Source: JAVKFY01 sp040223615 (GTDB lineage Bacteria > Pseudomonadota > Alphaproteobacteria > GCA-2731375). From it: a stretch of 64,000 nucleotides of DNA. Below, piece after piece: positions 15,896-24,743 of the stretch (position 1 is its first letter; each line of letters starts with the position of its first letter). The notes beneath the pieces are model-generated. The model worked only from the letters and a program-made list of their open reading frames with translations, did not search any database and had not been told where the DNA came from. The position numbers and the translations under genes were made by a program. The stretch is from positions 1 through 64,000 of the forward strand of contig JAVKFY010000071.1 of NCBI GenBank assembly GCA_040223615.1. The letters run 5' to 3'.

Positions 15896-17152
15896 TCAGT
15901 TCTTCCACGGCGGCGAGCGGAATTCGCCGGTCGCGTACTGTTCCGGATAGAACAGCACCCGCTCGCCTTCCCAGATCTGGTAGAACTGGATCGGCACGTA
16001 GTCGTTGCCCTGGCGCGACAGGTGCGTCTTCGGATCGAACACGATGCGGCCCTGGGCGGTGCGCTTGTCGGTCTCGCCGATCGCCTTGCCGATCTCCAGC
16101 CGCTTGGACGGGTCGCCGACCTTCTCCACGGCATCGAAGTAGATCATCATCATCTCGTACATGCCGATGCCGTAGGGGCCGCTCTCGACGCCGAACTTCT
16201 CCTTGTACTTGTTAGCGATCTCCGCCGCGCGCGGATTCTTCGGCGTTGTCAGCGCGCCGCCCAGCAGGTTGTAGACCACGCCGGTCGACTTCTCCTTCGT
16301 CAGCTTGACGAATTCCGGCACCGACGGCGCGTACTGGATGAACACGAGGCTGTCGGTCGGCTTCTCCATGAACTGCTGCATGAACGTCGCCGCGTTGGCC
16401 GGCAGATAGTCGGTGTTGATCACCACCGCCGGCGGGTCCTGACGCACCTTCGCCAGCATCGAGCGCCAGTCGTTGATCTCGCCGAACGGCACCAACTCGT
16501 CCACCGTCACTGTCCAGCCGGCCTTCTCGAAGCTGCGGATCAGCCCCTCGTAGATCGTCTTCGAGTACGGATTGTCGGACGAGATCAGCGCCACCTTCTT
16601 GTTCGGCAGCTTCAGCTTGCCACTCGCCGCCAAGCCTTCGACCACCGGCACCAGCTCGGTCTCGTAAGCGTCGAACGACGGGGTCAGCGACCAGACGGTC
16701 GGGAACTTGTCCGGCGCCTTGGAGACGATTTCGCGCGTCTGCGCCGAGTTCGCCGCGATCAGATACGGCATGTCGGCCTCGGCCATGTACTCGATCTCGA
16801 AATTCGTCGTACTGGCATAGCCGGTGGTCATCAGGTTCAGCGCGGAGTCGCCGCTCAGGCGCTCAAAGGCGCTGATCACCGCGTCGGAGCTCTGCTCGCG
16901 CACGTCGCCCTCGACGACCTCGAACTTGTAGCCGGCGACGCCGCCCTTGGCGTTGATCTCGTCGACGGCGAGCTGCACGCCACGGACCATCTCCTGGCCA
17001 TCCGCCGCGGCACCGCCGGTGAGCGGCGCCAGGACGCCAATCTTCGATACCTTGTCCTGCGCCTGGGCGGTCATCGCCGTGGCACCCAATGCCAGCGCGG
17101 CACCGAACACCGCGAAACGGTGCCAGCCGCGGCCGTCAGTCATCCCTCGCAT
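15896..17152 (-). CDS. ABC transporter substrate-binding protein (Liv/Peripla_BP_6 type)
   Basis: A 418-residue periplasmic receptor for the Liv-type transporter encoded downstream. A signal peptide covers about residues 1-31 (FAVFGAALALGATAMTAQA), and the mature part begins KIGVLAPLTGGAAADGQEM, the standard family opening. VVINTDYLPANAATFMQQF and VVYNLLGGALTTPK belong to the second lobe. The start at 17152 is supported by GGGAG just upstream; another ATG at 17143 is possible. It is divergent from the RpiR-type regulator at 17354, with candidate operators between them, so substrate-dependent control by that regulator is likely. The ligand is unknown. Confidence 0.9.
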   Translation of the reverse strand: MRGMTDGRGWHRFAVFGAALALGATAMTAQAQDKVSKIGVLAPLTGGAAADGQEMVRGVQLAVDEINAKGGVAGYKFEVVEGDVREQSSDAVISAFERLSGDSALNLMTTGYASTTNFEIEYMAEADMPYLIAANSAQTREIVSKAPDKFPTVWSLTPSFDAYETELVPVVEGLAASGKLKLPNKKVALISSDNPYSKTIYEGLIRSFEKAGWTVTVDELVPFGEINDWRSMLAKVRQDPPAVVINTDYLPANAATFMQQFMEKPTDSLVFIQYAPSVPEFVKLTKEKSTGVVYNLLGGALTTPKNPRAAEIANKYKEKFGVESGPYGIGMYEMMMIYFDAVEKVGDPSKRLEIGKAIGETDKRTAQGRIVFDPKTHLSRQGNDYVPIQFYQIWEGERVLFYPEQYATGEFRSPPWKN

Positions 17153-17308
17153 CGCTCTCCCACCTTCTTGTTGCGGCTCCCTGTTCGGGGAGCGCGTGGA
17201 CCGGGATCGGCGGGGTACGCGCCGTCCGCCCGGGGCCAAAGGCCGACCGTCTACGTCGCCGACCTGAAAAAATCTTCGCGGAACCGCGGCCAAGCTGTCA
17301 ACCATGTT

Positions 17309-17351
17309 ACAACTTGTTGCCCCAACTGCCATTGCTGAAACATACTTTACA
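17309..17351. promoter_or_regulatory. Candidate operators in the liv / rpiR divergent region
   Basis: ACAACTTGT (17309-17317), a near palindrome, and TGAAACATACTTTACA (17336-17351) lie just before the regulator start at 17354. Read on the minus strand the second is TGTAA-N6-TTTCA. It shares its layout with TGTAA-N6-TTACA at 22366-22381. RpiR/SIS regulators such as HexR bind TGTAA/TTACA-type inverted repeats, so these are plausible sites. Confidence 0.45.
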
Positions 17352-17353
17352 GC

Positions 17354-18295
17354 ATGGCCAAGCCGAGCAAGCCCGTCACCAAGCCCACGCCGCAACCCGT
17401 GGCGACCGTGCGCGCGAGAATCCTGCATCACCACGACCGCCTCGGGCCGGCCGAGCGGCGCGTCGCGCGGACTTTGCTCGACCGTTATCCGCTGGCCGGA
17501 CTGGACACCGTCGCCAAGCTGGCGGGGGCCGCCGACGTCAGCCCGCCGACGGTGATCCGGCTTGCCAACCGTCTTGGCTTCAAGGGATTCCCGGTGCTGC
17601 AGGCGGCGCTGAAAGCCGAGCTGCAGGAGCAGATGGAGTCGCCGCTCACGCTGTACGATTCATATGCCGGCTCAAGCCAGGAGGAACCGGCGGAGCACAG
17701 CACCGAACCGATGCTCGCCGACCTCGCCGGCAAGGTCTCCGCCCTGCAAGGCGAGGCGCCGGCGAGCCGGCTGGATGCCGCGGTGCACGCGCTGGCCGAC
17801 CGGCGACAGCGCATTCACTGTATCGGTGGCCGCTCCAGCCGCTCGGTCGCGTCCAGCCTGGCGTTCCACCTCAATCTTCTGCGGCCGTGGGTGAGCATCG
17901 TCGATGGCGGCGCGCCGCCGCTGCCCGACCAGCTCCTCGACCTCGGGCGCCGCGACACCATCTTCGTGGTCGACTTCCGCCGCTACCAGCCCGACGTCAT
18001 CAGCTTCGCCGAGGCGGCCTCTGCGCGGGGCGCGCGCATCGTTCTGCTGACCGATCCCTGGCTGTCGCCGATCGCCGACTGCGCGGACCACATTCTCGTC
18101 GTCGATATCGCCGTGCGATCGCCACTGGATACGCTGGTGACGGCGCAGGCACTGATCGAACGGATCCTGCTGGGCTGTATCGAGGCGCTCGGTGACGGCG
18201 CCCGGCTGCGCATGAAGCAACTCGAGGTCGTCCGGCGAGACTTCACCGCCGCCGTGCATCGGCGCGAGGAGACCGGCTTAGGAGGCGACAGATGA
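17354..18295 (+). CDS. MurR/RpiR-family transcriptional regulator (HTH plus SIS domain)
   Basis: A 313-residue DNA-binding regulator. Residues about 20-95 are the RpiR HTH (LGPAERRVARTLLDRYP, then VSPPTVIRLANRLGFKGFP). Residues about 140-270 are a SIS domain (IHCIGGRSSRSVASSLAFHL, later IFVVDFRRYQPDVISFAEAA and IVLLTDPWLSPIADCADHI), which normally binds a phosphorylated or other small effector. Its stop overlaps the next gene by 4 bp (ATGA), making it the first gene of an operon with the glutamine-synthetase-like and formylglutamate-amidohydrolase-like genes. It probably controls these and the divergent Liv transporter. Confidence 0.92.
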   Translation: MAKPSKPVTKPTPQPVATVRARILHHHDRLGPAERRVARTLLDRYPLAGLDTVAKLAGAADVSPPTVIRLANRLGFKGFPVLQAALKAELQEQMESPLTLYDSYAGSSQEEPAEHSTEPMLADLAGKVSALQGEAPASRLDAAVHALADRRQRIHCIGGRSSRSVASSLAFHLNLLRPWVSIVDGGAPPLPDQLLDLGRRDTIFVVDFRRYQPDVISFAEAASARGARIVLLTDPWLSPIADCADHILVVDIAVRSPLDTLVTAQALIERILLGCIEALGDGARLRMKQLEVVRRDFTAAVHRREETGLGGDR

Positions 18296-19602
18296 CCGAA
18301 GCCCTGGCGATGGCGGCGACCTGCGACATCTCCGGCGTGGTGCGCGGCAAGGCGTTTCCGGCCCGCGACCTGCCGCAGCGACGCAAGGTCGGGGTCGGCT
18401 GGGTGCCGGCCAATCAGTCGATCACCCCGTTCGACGAGATCTCCGCCGACGATCCTTACGGCCCGACCGGTGACCTCCGCCTGATACCGGCCGAGAATGC
18501 CGAGTTCCGCGTCGCGCTGCCGAACGGGCGCTCGCCCCTGCACATCCTGCTCAGCGACACGACCCACACCGACGGCCGGGCCTGGGAGAACTGCCCGCGC
18601 GCCTTCCTGGGCCGCGCGCTGAAGGCCTTGCATGACGACGCTGGGCTCACTGTGAACGCCGCGTTCGAGCAGGAACTCGTACTGCAGGGCGTGCCCGGCG
18701 TCCCTCTGGCCTTCTCGGTCAGGGGCCTGCGCGCGGCCGACGACTTCGCCACCACGCTGGTCGCGGCGATCCGCGAGGCCGGCATCGCCCCGGACCAGTT
18801 CCTGCCCGAATACGGCGCCGGGCAATACGAGATCACCCAGGCGCCGGCGATCGGCTTGCGCGCCGCCGACGAGGCGGTGATGGTGCGCCTGCTGGTCCAG
18901 GAGGTGGCCGCGAGCTTTGGATTGACCAGCACGATGGCGCCGAAACTGAATCCCGAGGGCGTCGGCAATGGCGTGCACATCCACTTCAGCCTGCTCGACG
19001 ACCAGGGGGCACCAGTGACCGGCCCCGGCGTCGGCGAGACGCCGCTGTCGGCGGTGGCGGGCCAGTTCGCCGCCGGCGTGCTGGCGCATGTCGATGCGCT
19101 GTGCGCGCTCACCGCTTCCGGCGTGCCGTCGTACCTGCGGCTGGTGCCGCACCACTGGAGCGCGGCCTATGGCTGCCTTGGATACCGCAACCGGGAAGCC
19201 GCGTTGCGCATCTGCCCGCTGCTCGAACTGCCCGGCATGGACACCGCGGCACAGGCCAATCTCGAATACCGGGCCGCGGACGCGACGGCCTCGCCCTATG
19301 TCGCCCTGGGGGCGGTGCTCTTCGCCGGCCTGGACGGCATTCGCCGGCAACTGCCGATGCCGCCGATGGTGAACGAGGACCCCGACGCGATGTCGCAAGC
19401 GCGGCGCGCGGAGATCGGCCTGACCCGCCTGCCGACCAGTCTCGAGGCGGCGCTGGCGGCGCTGGCGGCGGACACCTACATGTCGGACTGCCTGCCGGCG
19501 GGCATGCGCCAAGCCTTCTTGGCGATGAAGCGGCTTGAGATCGCGACCTTCGCCGATGCGTCGCCCGACGAGATATGCCAACGCTATGCCGCCGTCTACT
19601 AG
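18292..19602 (+). CDS. Glutamine synthetase-family ligase (gamma-glutamyl-amine type)
   Basis: A 436-residue enzyme of the glutamine synthetase superfamily, probably an ATP-dependent gamma-glutamyl ligase acting on an amine rather than a housekeeping GlnA. Visible active-site blocks are the metal-binding FEQEL (about residue 125), the nucleotide/substrate segment VGNGVHIHFSLLDD, the ammonium/amine-site region YRNREAALRIC and EYRAADATASPYVALGAV. No adenylylation-loop tyrosine (NLYDLP) is seen. It sits between an RpiR regulator and an N-formylglutamate amidohydrolase-like gene, next to an amino-compound transporter. This arrangement recalls gamma-glutamylation routes for amine use (PuuA, IpuC); the actual amine is unknown. 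Confidence 0.87.
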   Translation: MTEALAMAATCDISGVVRGKAFPARDLPQRRKVGVGWVPANQSITPFDEISADDPYGPTGDLRLIPAENAEFRVALPNGRSPLHILLSDTTHTDGRAWENCPRAFLGRALKALHDDAGLTVNAAFEQELVLQGVPGVPLAFSVRGLRAADDFATTLVAAIREAGIAPDQFLPEYGAGQYEITQAPAIGLRAADEAVMVRLLVQEVAASFGLTSTMAPKLNPEGVGNGVHIHFSLLDDQGAPVTGPGVGETPLSAVAGQFAAGVLAHVDALCALTASGVPSYLRLVPHHWSAAYGCLGYRNREAALRICPLLELPGMDTAAQANLEYRAADATASPYVALGAVLFAGLDGIRRQLPMPPMVNEDPDAMSQARRAEIGLTRLPTSLEAALAALAADTYMSDCLPAGMRQAFLAMKRLEIATFADASPDEICQRYAAVY

Positions 19603-20365
19603 CCTGGACGACGGCCTGCTGCAGCCGGACGAACCACCGCCGGTGACCGTCGTCAACGAAGCCGGGGCCGGCCGCTGCCTGCTGCTGTGCGATCATGCCG
19701 CGAACCGCATCCCGGCGACGCTGAACGGGCTGGGGCTCAGCGATGACGAGCGCGCCCGTCACATCGCCTGGGACATCGGCGCGCTCGACCTCGCCAGGCG
19801 GCTGTCGCGCCAGCTCGACTGGCCGCTGGTGCATTCCAACTACTCACGCCTGGTCGTCGACCTGAACCGGCCGCCGCAGGCACCCGACCTGATGGCGGCG
19901 CACGCCGACGGCACGATCGTCGCCGGCAACCTGGACATCAACGCTTGGGAACGGTCGCGGCGGCTCACGCAGCTGTTCCAGCCCTATCACGCCGCGATCG
20001 AGGCGCTGCTCGACGCGCGGCGCTGGCGGGGCCTGGTCTCGCTGCACAGCTTCACACCGGCGATGAACGGGCAGGTCCGGCCCTGGCACATCGGCGTCGG
20101 CGCGCTTGCCGCGAGCGACTGGGCGGCGCGCCTGACGGCATCGCTGCGCGCGGCGAGCGCGCTCGTGATCGGCCAGAACGTTCCCTACCGGATCGACGTC
20201 GAGAACGACTACGCGGTGCCGGTCCACGGCGACGGGCGGGACTTGCCGGCGGTGCTTATCGAGGTGCGCCAGGATTTACTCTGCGACGAGACCCAGGCCG
20301 CCGCCGCCGCCGATGCCCTGACGCACGCCCTGCGCGACTGTCCCCCCAACCTGGCTTCGAAGTGA
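19586..20365 (+). CDS. N-formylglutamate amidohydrolase-family protein
   Basis: A 259-residue hydrolase of the FGase family (HutG-like, PF05013), which cleaves N-formyl or related amides of glutamate. Family features are LLLCDHAANRIPATL (about 32-46), HIAWDIGALDLARRL, then LVHSNYSRLVVDLNR and LVSLHSFTPAMNG. His and Asp residues in these blocks probably hold the metal. The ATG at 19586 lies within the last codons of the glutamine-synthetase-like gene (17-bp overlap), which suggests coupling. Together the two enzymes may make and hydrolyse a glutamyl derivative. No histidine-utilisation genes are nearby, so a Hut role is unlikely. Confidence 0.85.
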   Translation: MPPSTSLDDGLLQPDEPPPVTVVNEAGAGRCLLLCDHAANRIPATLNGLGLSDDERARHIAWDIGALDLARRLSRQLDWPLVHSNYSRLVVDLNRPPQAPDLMAAHADGTIVAGNLDINAWERSRRLTQLFQPYHAAIEALLDARRWRGLVSLHSFTPAMNGQVRPWHIGVGALAASDWAARLTASLRAASALVIGQNVPYRIDVENDYAVPVHGDGRDLPAVLIEVRQDLLCDETQAAAAADALTHALRDCPPNLASK

Positions 20366-20372
20366 ACCGACC

Positions 20373-21038
20373 ATGACGCATACACCAGAGGTCGACGCCG
20401 ACAACGGCGCCTATCGCGAGCGCGAGATCGAGCCGGCACGCACCGCCCTGCTCAGCATCGACATGCAGAACGCGGAGTGCGGCGCCGACTTGCGCGCCGC
20501 GCCGCCGCCATCGAAGGCCGATTACTTCAAGCGGCTCGACGACGTCGTGATCCCCAATCAGCGCCGCCTCATGACGGCGGCACGCCAAGCCGGCATCGAG
20601 GTCGTGTTCACCACCATCGAGAGCCTGACGCTCGACGGCCGCGACCGGTCGCTGGACCACAAGATCTCGCGACTGCACTGCCCGCGCGGCTCATGGGAGG
20701 CGCAGGTGATCGACGAGCTGGCGCCACTGGAGAACGAAATCCGCATTCCGAAAACGGCCTCCGGCATCTTCAACTGCACCAACATCGAGTACGTGCTGCG
20801 CAACCTGGGGATCGAGTATCTAATCGTCGTCGGCGTGGTGACGGACCAGTGCGTGGAGTCGGCGGTGCGCGACGCGGCCGACCGCGGCTTCCTGGTCACC
20901 CAGGTCGAGGATTGCTGCGCCACCTACGACGCCGACAACCACGCCCGGTCGATTGCCGCGATGCGCGGCCACTATTGCCGCACCCGCACGACCGCCGAGA
21001 TGATCGCCGAGATCGAACGCCTGGGCGGCGCCACCTAG
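20373..21038 (+). CDS. Isochorismatase-fold cysteine hydrolase
   Basis: A 221-residue amidohydrolase of the isochorismatase superfamily. The catalytic triad is visible: D30 in LLSIDMQ, K127 in RIPKTASGIF and C160 in VVGVVTDQCVESAVRDA. These enzymes act on amide, carbamoyl or ureide bonds; the cysteine rules out the isochorismatase subgroup proper. It is the last gene of the RpiR-led operon (7 bp after the formylglutamate amidohydrolase gene) and converges on the M20 peptidase with a 4-bp overlap at 21035-21038. The substrate is unknown, but the context favours an amide of an amino compound. Confidence 0.88.
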   Translation: MTHTPEVDADNGAYREREIEPARTALLSIDMQNAECGADLRAAPPPSKADYFKRLDDVVIPNQRRLMTAARQAGIEVVFTTIESLTLDGRDRSLDHKISRLHCPRGSWEAQVIDELAPLENEIRIPKTASGIFNCTNIEYVLRNLGIEYLIVVGVVTDQCVESAVRDAADRGFLVTQVEDCCATYDADNHARSIAAMRGHYCRTRTTAEMIAEIERLGGAT

Positions 21039-22345
21039 CGCGTGCCGCACCAGTCCAGAATGGTCGCGGCGATGACCTTGGCACTCTCGAACAGCGACGG
21101 GATCTCGATATATTCGTCGATCCCGTGGAAGCCGTCGCCGCCGGGTCCGTAGATCACGCAGGTCGTACCGGCGCCGGCGTAATGGGCCGCGTCGCTCACA
21201 GCGATGAAACCGGCGATATCGGATTCGCGGCCCAGCCGCTCGCGCTGGGCGATCAAAGACCGGATGATCGGGTGGTCGGTCGGCGTGTCGACCGGCGGGA
21301 AATGCAAGCCGCCGACTTCCCAGTCCACCCGCGGCGGATTCTCGCGCAGCCAGGCGTTGGTCTGGGCCCAGTGGTGCACGAACGATTCGAACTCGCGCCG
21401 CACGTCGGCGGTGTCCTCGCTGGGCAGGAACTTCAGGTCGAATTCCATCACGCAGACGTCGGGGATGATCGCCGGATTGGTGGTGACCTGGGGCCGCCCA
21501 TCCGGGCCGAGGCCGGCGCCGGCCAGCATCACGCCCGGGTTGATCGTGGTGATGCCGGGCGGCAGGTCGGGGTGGTACTTGCGCATGCCCCATTCGCGCT
21601 CCAGCTCGCGCACCGCCTCGATGAAGCGCGCGCCGAGCTCAAGCGCGTTGATACCCGGTTCCGGCCGGTTGTTGGTCGGCACCTGCGGATAGATCGAGTT
21701 GTAGCGCCAACCGGCATGCGCGTTCTTGCCCCGGATCGTGACCCGGACCCATTCCAGCCCGCCCTCCGACGGGTTGATCACGCCCCAGGTCGGCTCGGCG
21801 ATGATCGCGGCCTGCGCCAGCTTGCCGCGCTTCACCAGGTCCATGGCGCCAAAGCCGCCGGCCTCCTCGTCGACCACCGCGTGCACCGACAGCCGACCGC
21901 CAAGCTCGATGCCCTCCAGGCGCAGCGCCCGACACGCGGCGACGCACGCCGCCAGCCCGCCCTTCATGTCGAGCGAGCCGCGGCCGTACAGCCGATCGTC
22001 CCTGATCTCGGCGCCGAATGGATCGACCGTCCATAGCGACCTGTCACCGACCGGCACCACGTCGACGTGGCCGCACAGGATCAGGCTGCGTTCCTCGTCG
22101 CCGTCCCAGGTGCCGGTCAGGTTCGGGCGCTCGGGCAGCGGAAAGCTCTGCTCGGTATCGAAGCCAAGCTCGTCGAGCACGCTTTGCAACAGGTCCTGGT
22201 GTTCGGGTTCGCGATTGATCTCCGCACCGGCCTCGAATTTCGGATTCACCGTCGGCACCCGAACCATCTTCTGCGTCAGGTCGACGAGATAGTCCTGATC
22301 CTTGTCCAGCCGGGCGAGAACCGCGTCGTGCGCATTTGAACTCAT
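21035..22345 (-). CDS. M20-family metallopeptidase / ArgE-DapE-type deacylase
   Basis: A 436-residue zinc amidohydrolase. The metal and catalytic residues are recognisable: H93 and D95 in CGHVDVVPVG, D126 in GRGSLDMKGG, and the E160-E161 pair in VVDEEAGGF. Such proteins remove N-acyl groups from amino acids or split small peptides. The start at 22345 is supported by GGGAG upstream, which excludes a 20-residue extension. It diverges from the alpha/beta hydrolase at 22462; an RpiR-like operator at 22366-22381 lies in the shared promoter region. With the amidase and amidohydrolase nearby, it belongs to an amide or peptide degradation set. Confidence 0.9.
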   Translation of the reverse strand: MSSNAHDAVLARLDKDQDYLVDLTQKMVRVPTVNPKFEAGAEINREPEHQDLLQSVLDELGFDTEQSFPLPERPNLTGTWDGDEERSLILCGHVDVVPVGDRSLWTVDPFGAEIRDDRLYGRGSLDMKGGLAACVAACRALRLEGIELGGRLSVHAVVDEEAGGFGAMDLVKRGKLAQAAIIAEPTWGVINPSEGGLEWVRVTIRGKNAHAGWRYNSIYPQVPTNNRPEPGINALELGARFIEAVRELEREWGMRKYHPDLPPGITTINPGVMLAGAGLGPDGRPQVTTNPAIIPDVCVMEFDLKFLPSEDTADVRREFESFVHHWAQTNAWLRENPPRVDWEVGGLHFPPVDTPTDHPIIRSLIAQRERLGRESDIAGFIAVSDAAHYAGAGTTCVIYGPGGDGFHGIDEYIEIPSLFESAKVIAATILDWCGTR

Positions 22346-22365
22346 TGCCTGCTCCCTCTCACGCC

Positions 22366-22403
22366 TGTAACGAAGCTTACATGGCTGGCCATTTCGTGCC
22401 AGC
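22366..22403. promoter_or_regulatory. Inverted repeats in the M20 / hydrolase divergent promoter region
   Basis: TGTAACGAAGCTTACA (22366-22381) is a perfect TGTAA-N6-TTACA inverted repeat, 21 bp upstream of the M20 gene. A second repeat, GCTGGC / GCCAGC (22384-22403), follows. The first resembles the site before the RpiR gene at 17336-17351, so common control is plausible. Confidence 0.45.
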
Positions 22404-22461
22404 ATTGTAATCTATCATCCGGGCGGCGACGCTTCGCCTGAGCGTTGAGGGGACAGCAACC

Positions 22462-23289
22462 ATGACCGATCAGATGGTCGCCACCAGCCACGGCCAAATC
22501 GCCGTCGCCGAGAGCGGCGGCAGCGGCCCGGCCGTTCTGTTCATCCACGGCAACTCGTCGTGCAAGGAGGTCTTCCGCAATCAGATGGAAGGCGCGATCG
22601 GACAGGCCTATCGCTGTATCGCGATGGACCTGCCGGGTCACGGCAACTCGCCGGATGCCGCCGAGCCGACCCGCAGCTACACCATGCCGGGCTATGCCGA
22701 GGCGGCGTTGGAGGTGATGCAGGCCAAGGGCGCCGAGCGCTACGCCATCGTCGGCTGGTCGCTGGGCGGTCACATCGGAATCGAGATGTTGCCGCGCGCG
22801 CAGAACATCGCCGGCCTGCTGATCACCGGCACGCCGCCGGTCAGCAAGGGCGAGGAGTCGGTCGCGGCCGGGTTCCTGCCGTCGGAACATATGGGTCTGG
22901 CCGGCCAGGAGGTCTTCTCCGAGGCCGACGCCGACGCCTACGCCCATGCGACCTGCGGCATCAACGCGCCGTTCGAACCATTCCTGCTCGACGCCGTACG
23001 GCGCACCGACGGTCGCGCCCGGCGCTGCATGTTCGAGGCTTTCCTGGCCGGCCAGGGCAACGACCAGCGCGACGTGGTCGAGTCCTCGAAGGTGCCGCTG
23101 GCGGTCGCCAATGGCGGTGCCGAGCCCTTCGTCAACAACGACTACTGCCGCAGTGTCGACTACGCCAACCTCTGGGACGGCCAGGTTCACACCTTCGAGG
23201 GCGTGGGCCACGCCCCGTTCTGGGAGACGCCGGCAGCGTTCGATGCGCTGCTGCAGCGGTTCCTGAAGGACATCTTCGCCTCGGCATAG
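22462..23289 (+). CDS. Alpha/beta-fold hydrolase
   Basis: A 275-residue serine hydrolase. The oxyanion-hole motif LFIHGNSS (27-34), the nucleophile elbow GWSLGG with S100, and a C-terminal FEGVGHAPFWE (catalytic His) define the fold; the acid is probably the Asp in the late YANLWDGQ region or nearby. It may cleave an ester or amide, but no specific subfamily is evident. It is followed after 10 bp by the amidase gene on the same strand, so the two are likely co-transcribed. Confidence 0.85.
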   Translation: MTDQMVATSHGQIAVAESGGSGPAVLFIHGNSSCKEVFRNQMEGAIGQAYRCIAMDLPGHGNSPDAAEPTRSYTMPGYAEAALEVMQAKGAERYAIVGWSLGGHIGIEMLPRAQNIAGLLITGTPPVSKGEESVAAGFLPSEHMGLAGQEVFSEADADAYAHATCGINAPFEPFLLDAVRRTDGRARRCMFEAFLAGQGNDQRDVVESSKVPLAVANGGAEPFVNNDYCRSVDYANLWDGQVHTFEGVGHAPFWETPAAFDALLQRFLKDIFASA

Positions 23290-23299
23290 GGAGCAAATC

Positions 23300-24730
23300 A
23301 TGGGGGACTACGACAAGCTGGACGCGATCGGCATGGCTGAACAGGTCAAGGCCGGCAAGGTCACGCCGCTGGAACTGGTCGAGGAGGCCATCGGGCGGCT
23401 CGAAGCCGTGCGCGAGACGGTGAGCCCGGTCAGCAACGCCTATTACGACCTGGCCCGCGCGCAGGCCAAGACGCCGCCGCCCGACGGGCCGCTGGCCGGC
23501 GTGCCGTGGCTGCTGAAGGACCTGCTGCTGTTCTACGAGGGCACCGAGACGACCAACTCGATGAGCTTCCTGGCCGGCGTGCCGGCCGACCACGACAGCG
23601 AGTTCATCCGCCGCGTGAAGGCCGGCGGGCTGATCCTGGTGGCGAAGACCAAGGCGCCGGAATACGGCTACTGCATCAGCACCGAGCCAAAGATGTTCGG
23701 ACCGGTGCGCAACCCTTGGAACCTGGAGCGGGTCGCCGGCGGGTCCAGCGGCGGCTCGGCCGCGGCGGTGGCGGCGCGCGTCGTGCCGATGGCCCATGCC
23801 AGCGACGGCGGCGGCTCGATCCGCATCCCGGCGTGCTGGAACGGCCTGGTCGGGTTCAAGGTCTCGCGCGGCTACTCCACCTACGCGCCGGACTATGCCG
23901 ACTTCTGGATCGGCGCCGCGGTCGAGGGCTGCGTGTCGCTGTCAGTGCGCGACAGCGCCGCCTATGCCGACCTCACCGCCGGCCCCTCGATCGGCGATCC
24001 CTACGAACTGCCGATCGAGGGCCAGCCCTGGCTGCAGGCCATCGAAAAGGCGCAGAAGCAACTGCGCATCGGCTACACCGCCGACAATGGCGGCCAGATC
24101 GACGTCGATCCGGCGTGTCGCGACGGGCTGGCGGAGGCGATGAAGCTGTGCGAGGCGGCCGGCCACGTCGTCGAGGAGATGCGTTACGACTATGACCGCG
24201 AGGCACTGGGCAAGGGTTTCGCGCTGTTGTCGGCCGGCGAAGCCGCCGCGGCGGTGGCGGCGATCGAGCCGCTGCTTGGCCGCGCCATCGGCCCGGACGA
24301 CTTCACCCGGGTGAACTGGCAGCGTATCGAGGCCGGCCGAAAGGTGGCCGCGACCGACTTCATCATCGCCGTCGAGCAGCTGCGCCAGATCGGCCGCGCC
24401 ATCGCGCAGCAAAGCGCCGCGTATGACGTCGTGGCGACACCGACCATGCCGACGCCGGCACCGCCGCTGGGCACGTTCGACATGGAGGCGATGGACGCCG
24501 ACCCGTACAACGAGCTGCTGCTGCGCCACGTCTGCTTCACGCTGCCCTACAACATCAGCGGCCAGCCGGCGATCACCGTGCCCTTGCACTGGAGCAATGA
24601 CGGCCTGCCGGTCGGCATCCAGTTCGCCGGCCGGCGCGGCGATGACCTCAAGCTGCTGCAACTGGCGCGGCAGCTGGAGCAGGCGCAGCCGTGGTGGGAC
24701 AAGCGGGCGCCGAACGCGATCCAGGCCTGA
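23300..24730 (+). CDS. Amidase (amidase-signature family)
   Basis: A 476-residue amidase with the Ser-cisSer-Lys triad: K73 in GVPWLLKDL, cis-Ser S149 in AGGSSGGSAAA and nucleophile S173 in SDGGGSIRIPAC. The signature block and length agree with the GatA/amidase superfamily. The residue after RIPA is Cys rather than the more usual Ser, which should not affect catalysis. No gatB/gatC genes are near, so this is a catabolic amidase rather than a tRNA amidotransferase subunit. It forms a pair with the alpha/beta hydrolase upstream and converges with the amidohydrolase gene 13 bp away. Confidence 0.92.
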   Translation: MGDYDKLDAIGMAEQVKAGKVTPLELVEEAIGRLEAVRETVSPVSNAYYDLARAQAKTPPPDGPLAGVPWLLKDLLLFYEGTETTNSMSFLAGVPADHDSEFIRRVKAGGLILVAKTKAPEYGYCISTEPKMFGPVRNPWNLERVAGGSSGGSAAAVAARVVPMAHASDGGGSIRIPACWNGLVGFKVSRGYSTYAPDYADFWIGAAVEGCVSLSVRDSAAYADLTAGPSIGDPYELPIEGQPWLQAIEKAQKQLRIGYTADNGGQIDVDPACRDGLAEAMKLCEAAGHVVEEMRYDYDREALGKGFALLSAGEAAAAVAAIEPLLGRAIGPDDFTRVNWQRIEAGRKVAATDFIIAVEQLRQIGRAIAQQSAAYDVVATPTMPTPAPPLGTFDMEAMDADPYNELLLRHVCFTLPYNISGQPAITVPLHWSNDGLPVGIQFAGRRGDDLKLLQLARQLEQAQPWWDKRAPNAIQA

Positions 24731-24743
24731 GGCGCGGCGGCTG

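Noticed and set aside
18292..19602. Housekeeping glutamine synthetase GlnA
   Set aside because: It lacks an adenylylation loop and glnB or ntr neighbours; the context with RpiR and a formylglutamate amidohydrolase favours a catabolic gamma-glutamyl ligase.
23300..24730. GatA subunit of the tRNA amidotransferase
   Set aside because: No gatB or gatC nearby and the gene pairs with an alpha/beta hydrolase; a free-standing amidase is more likely.
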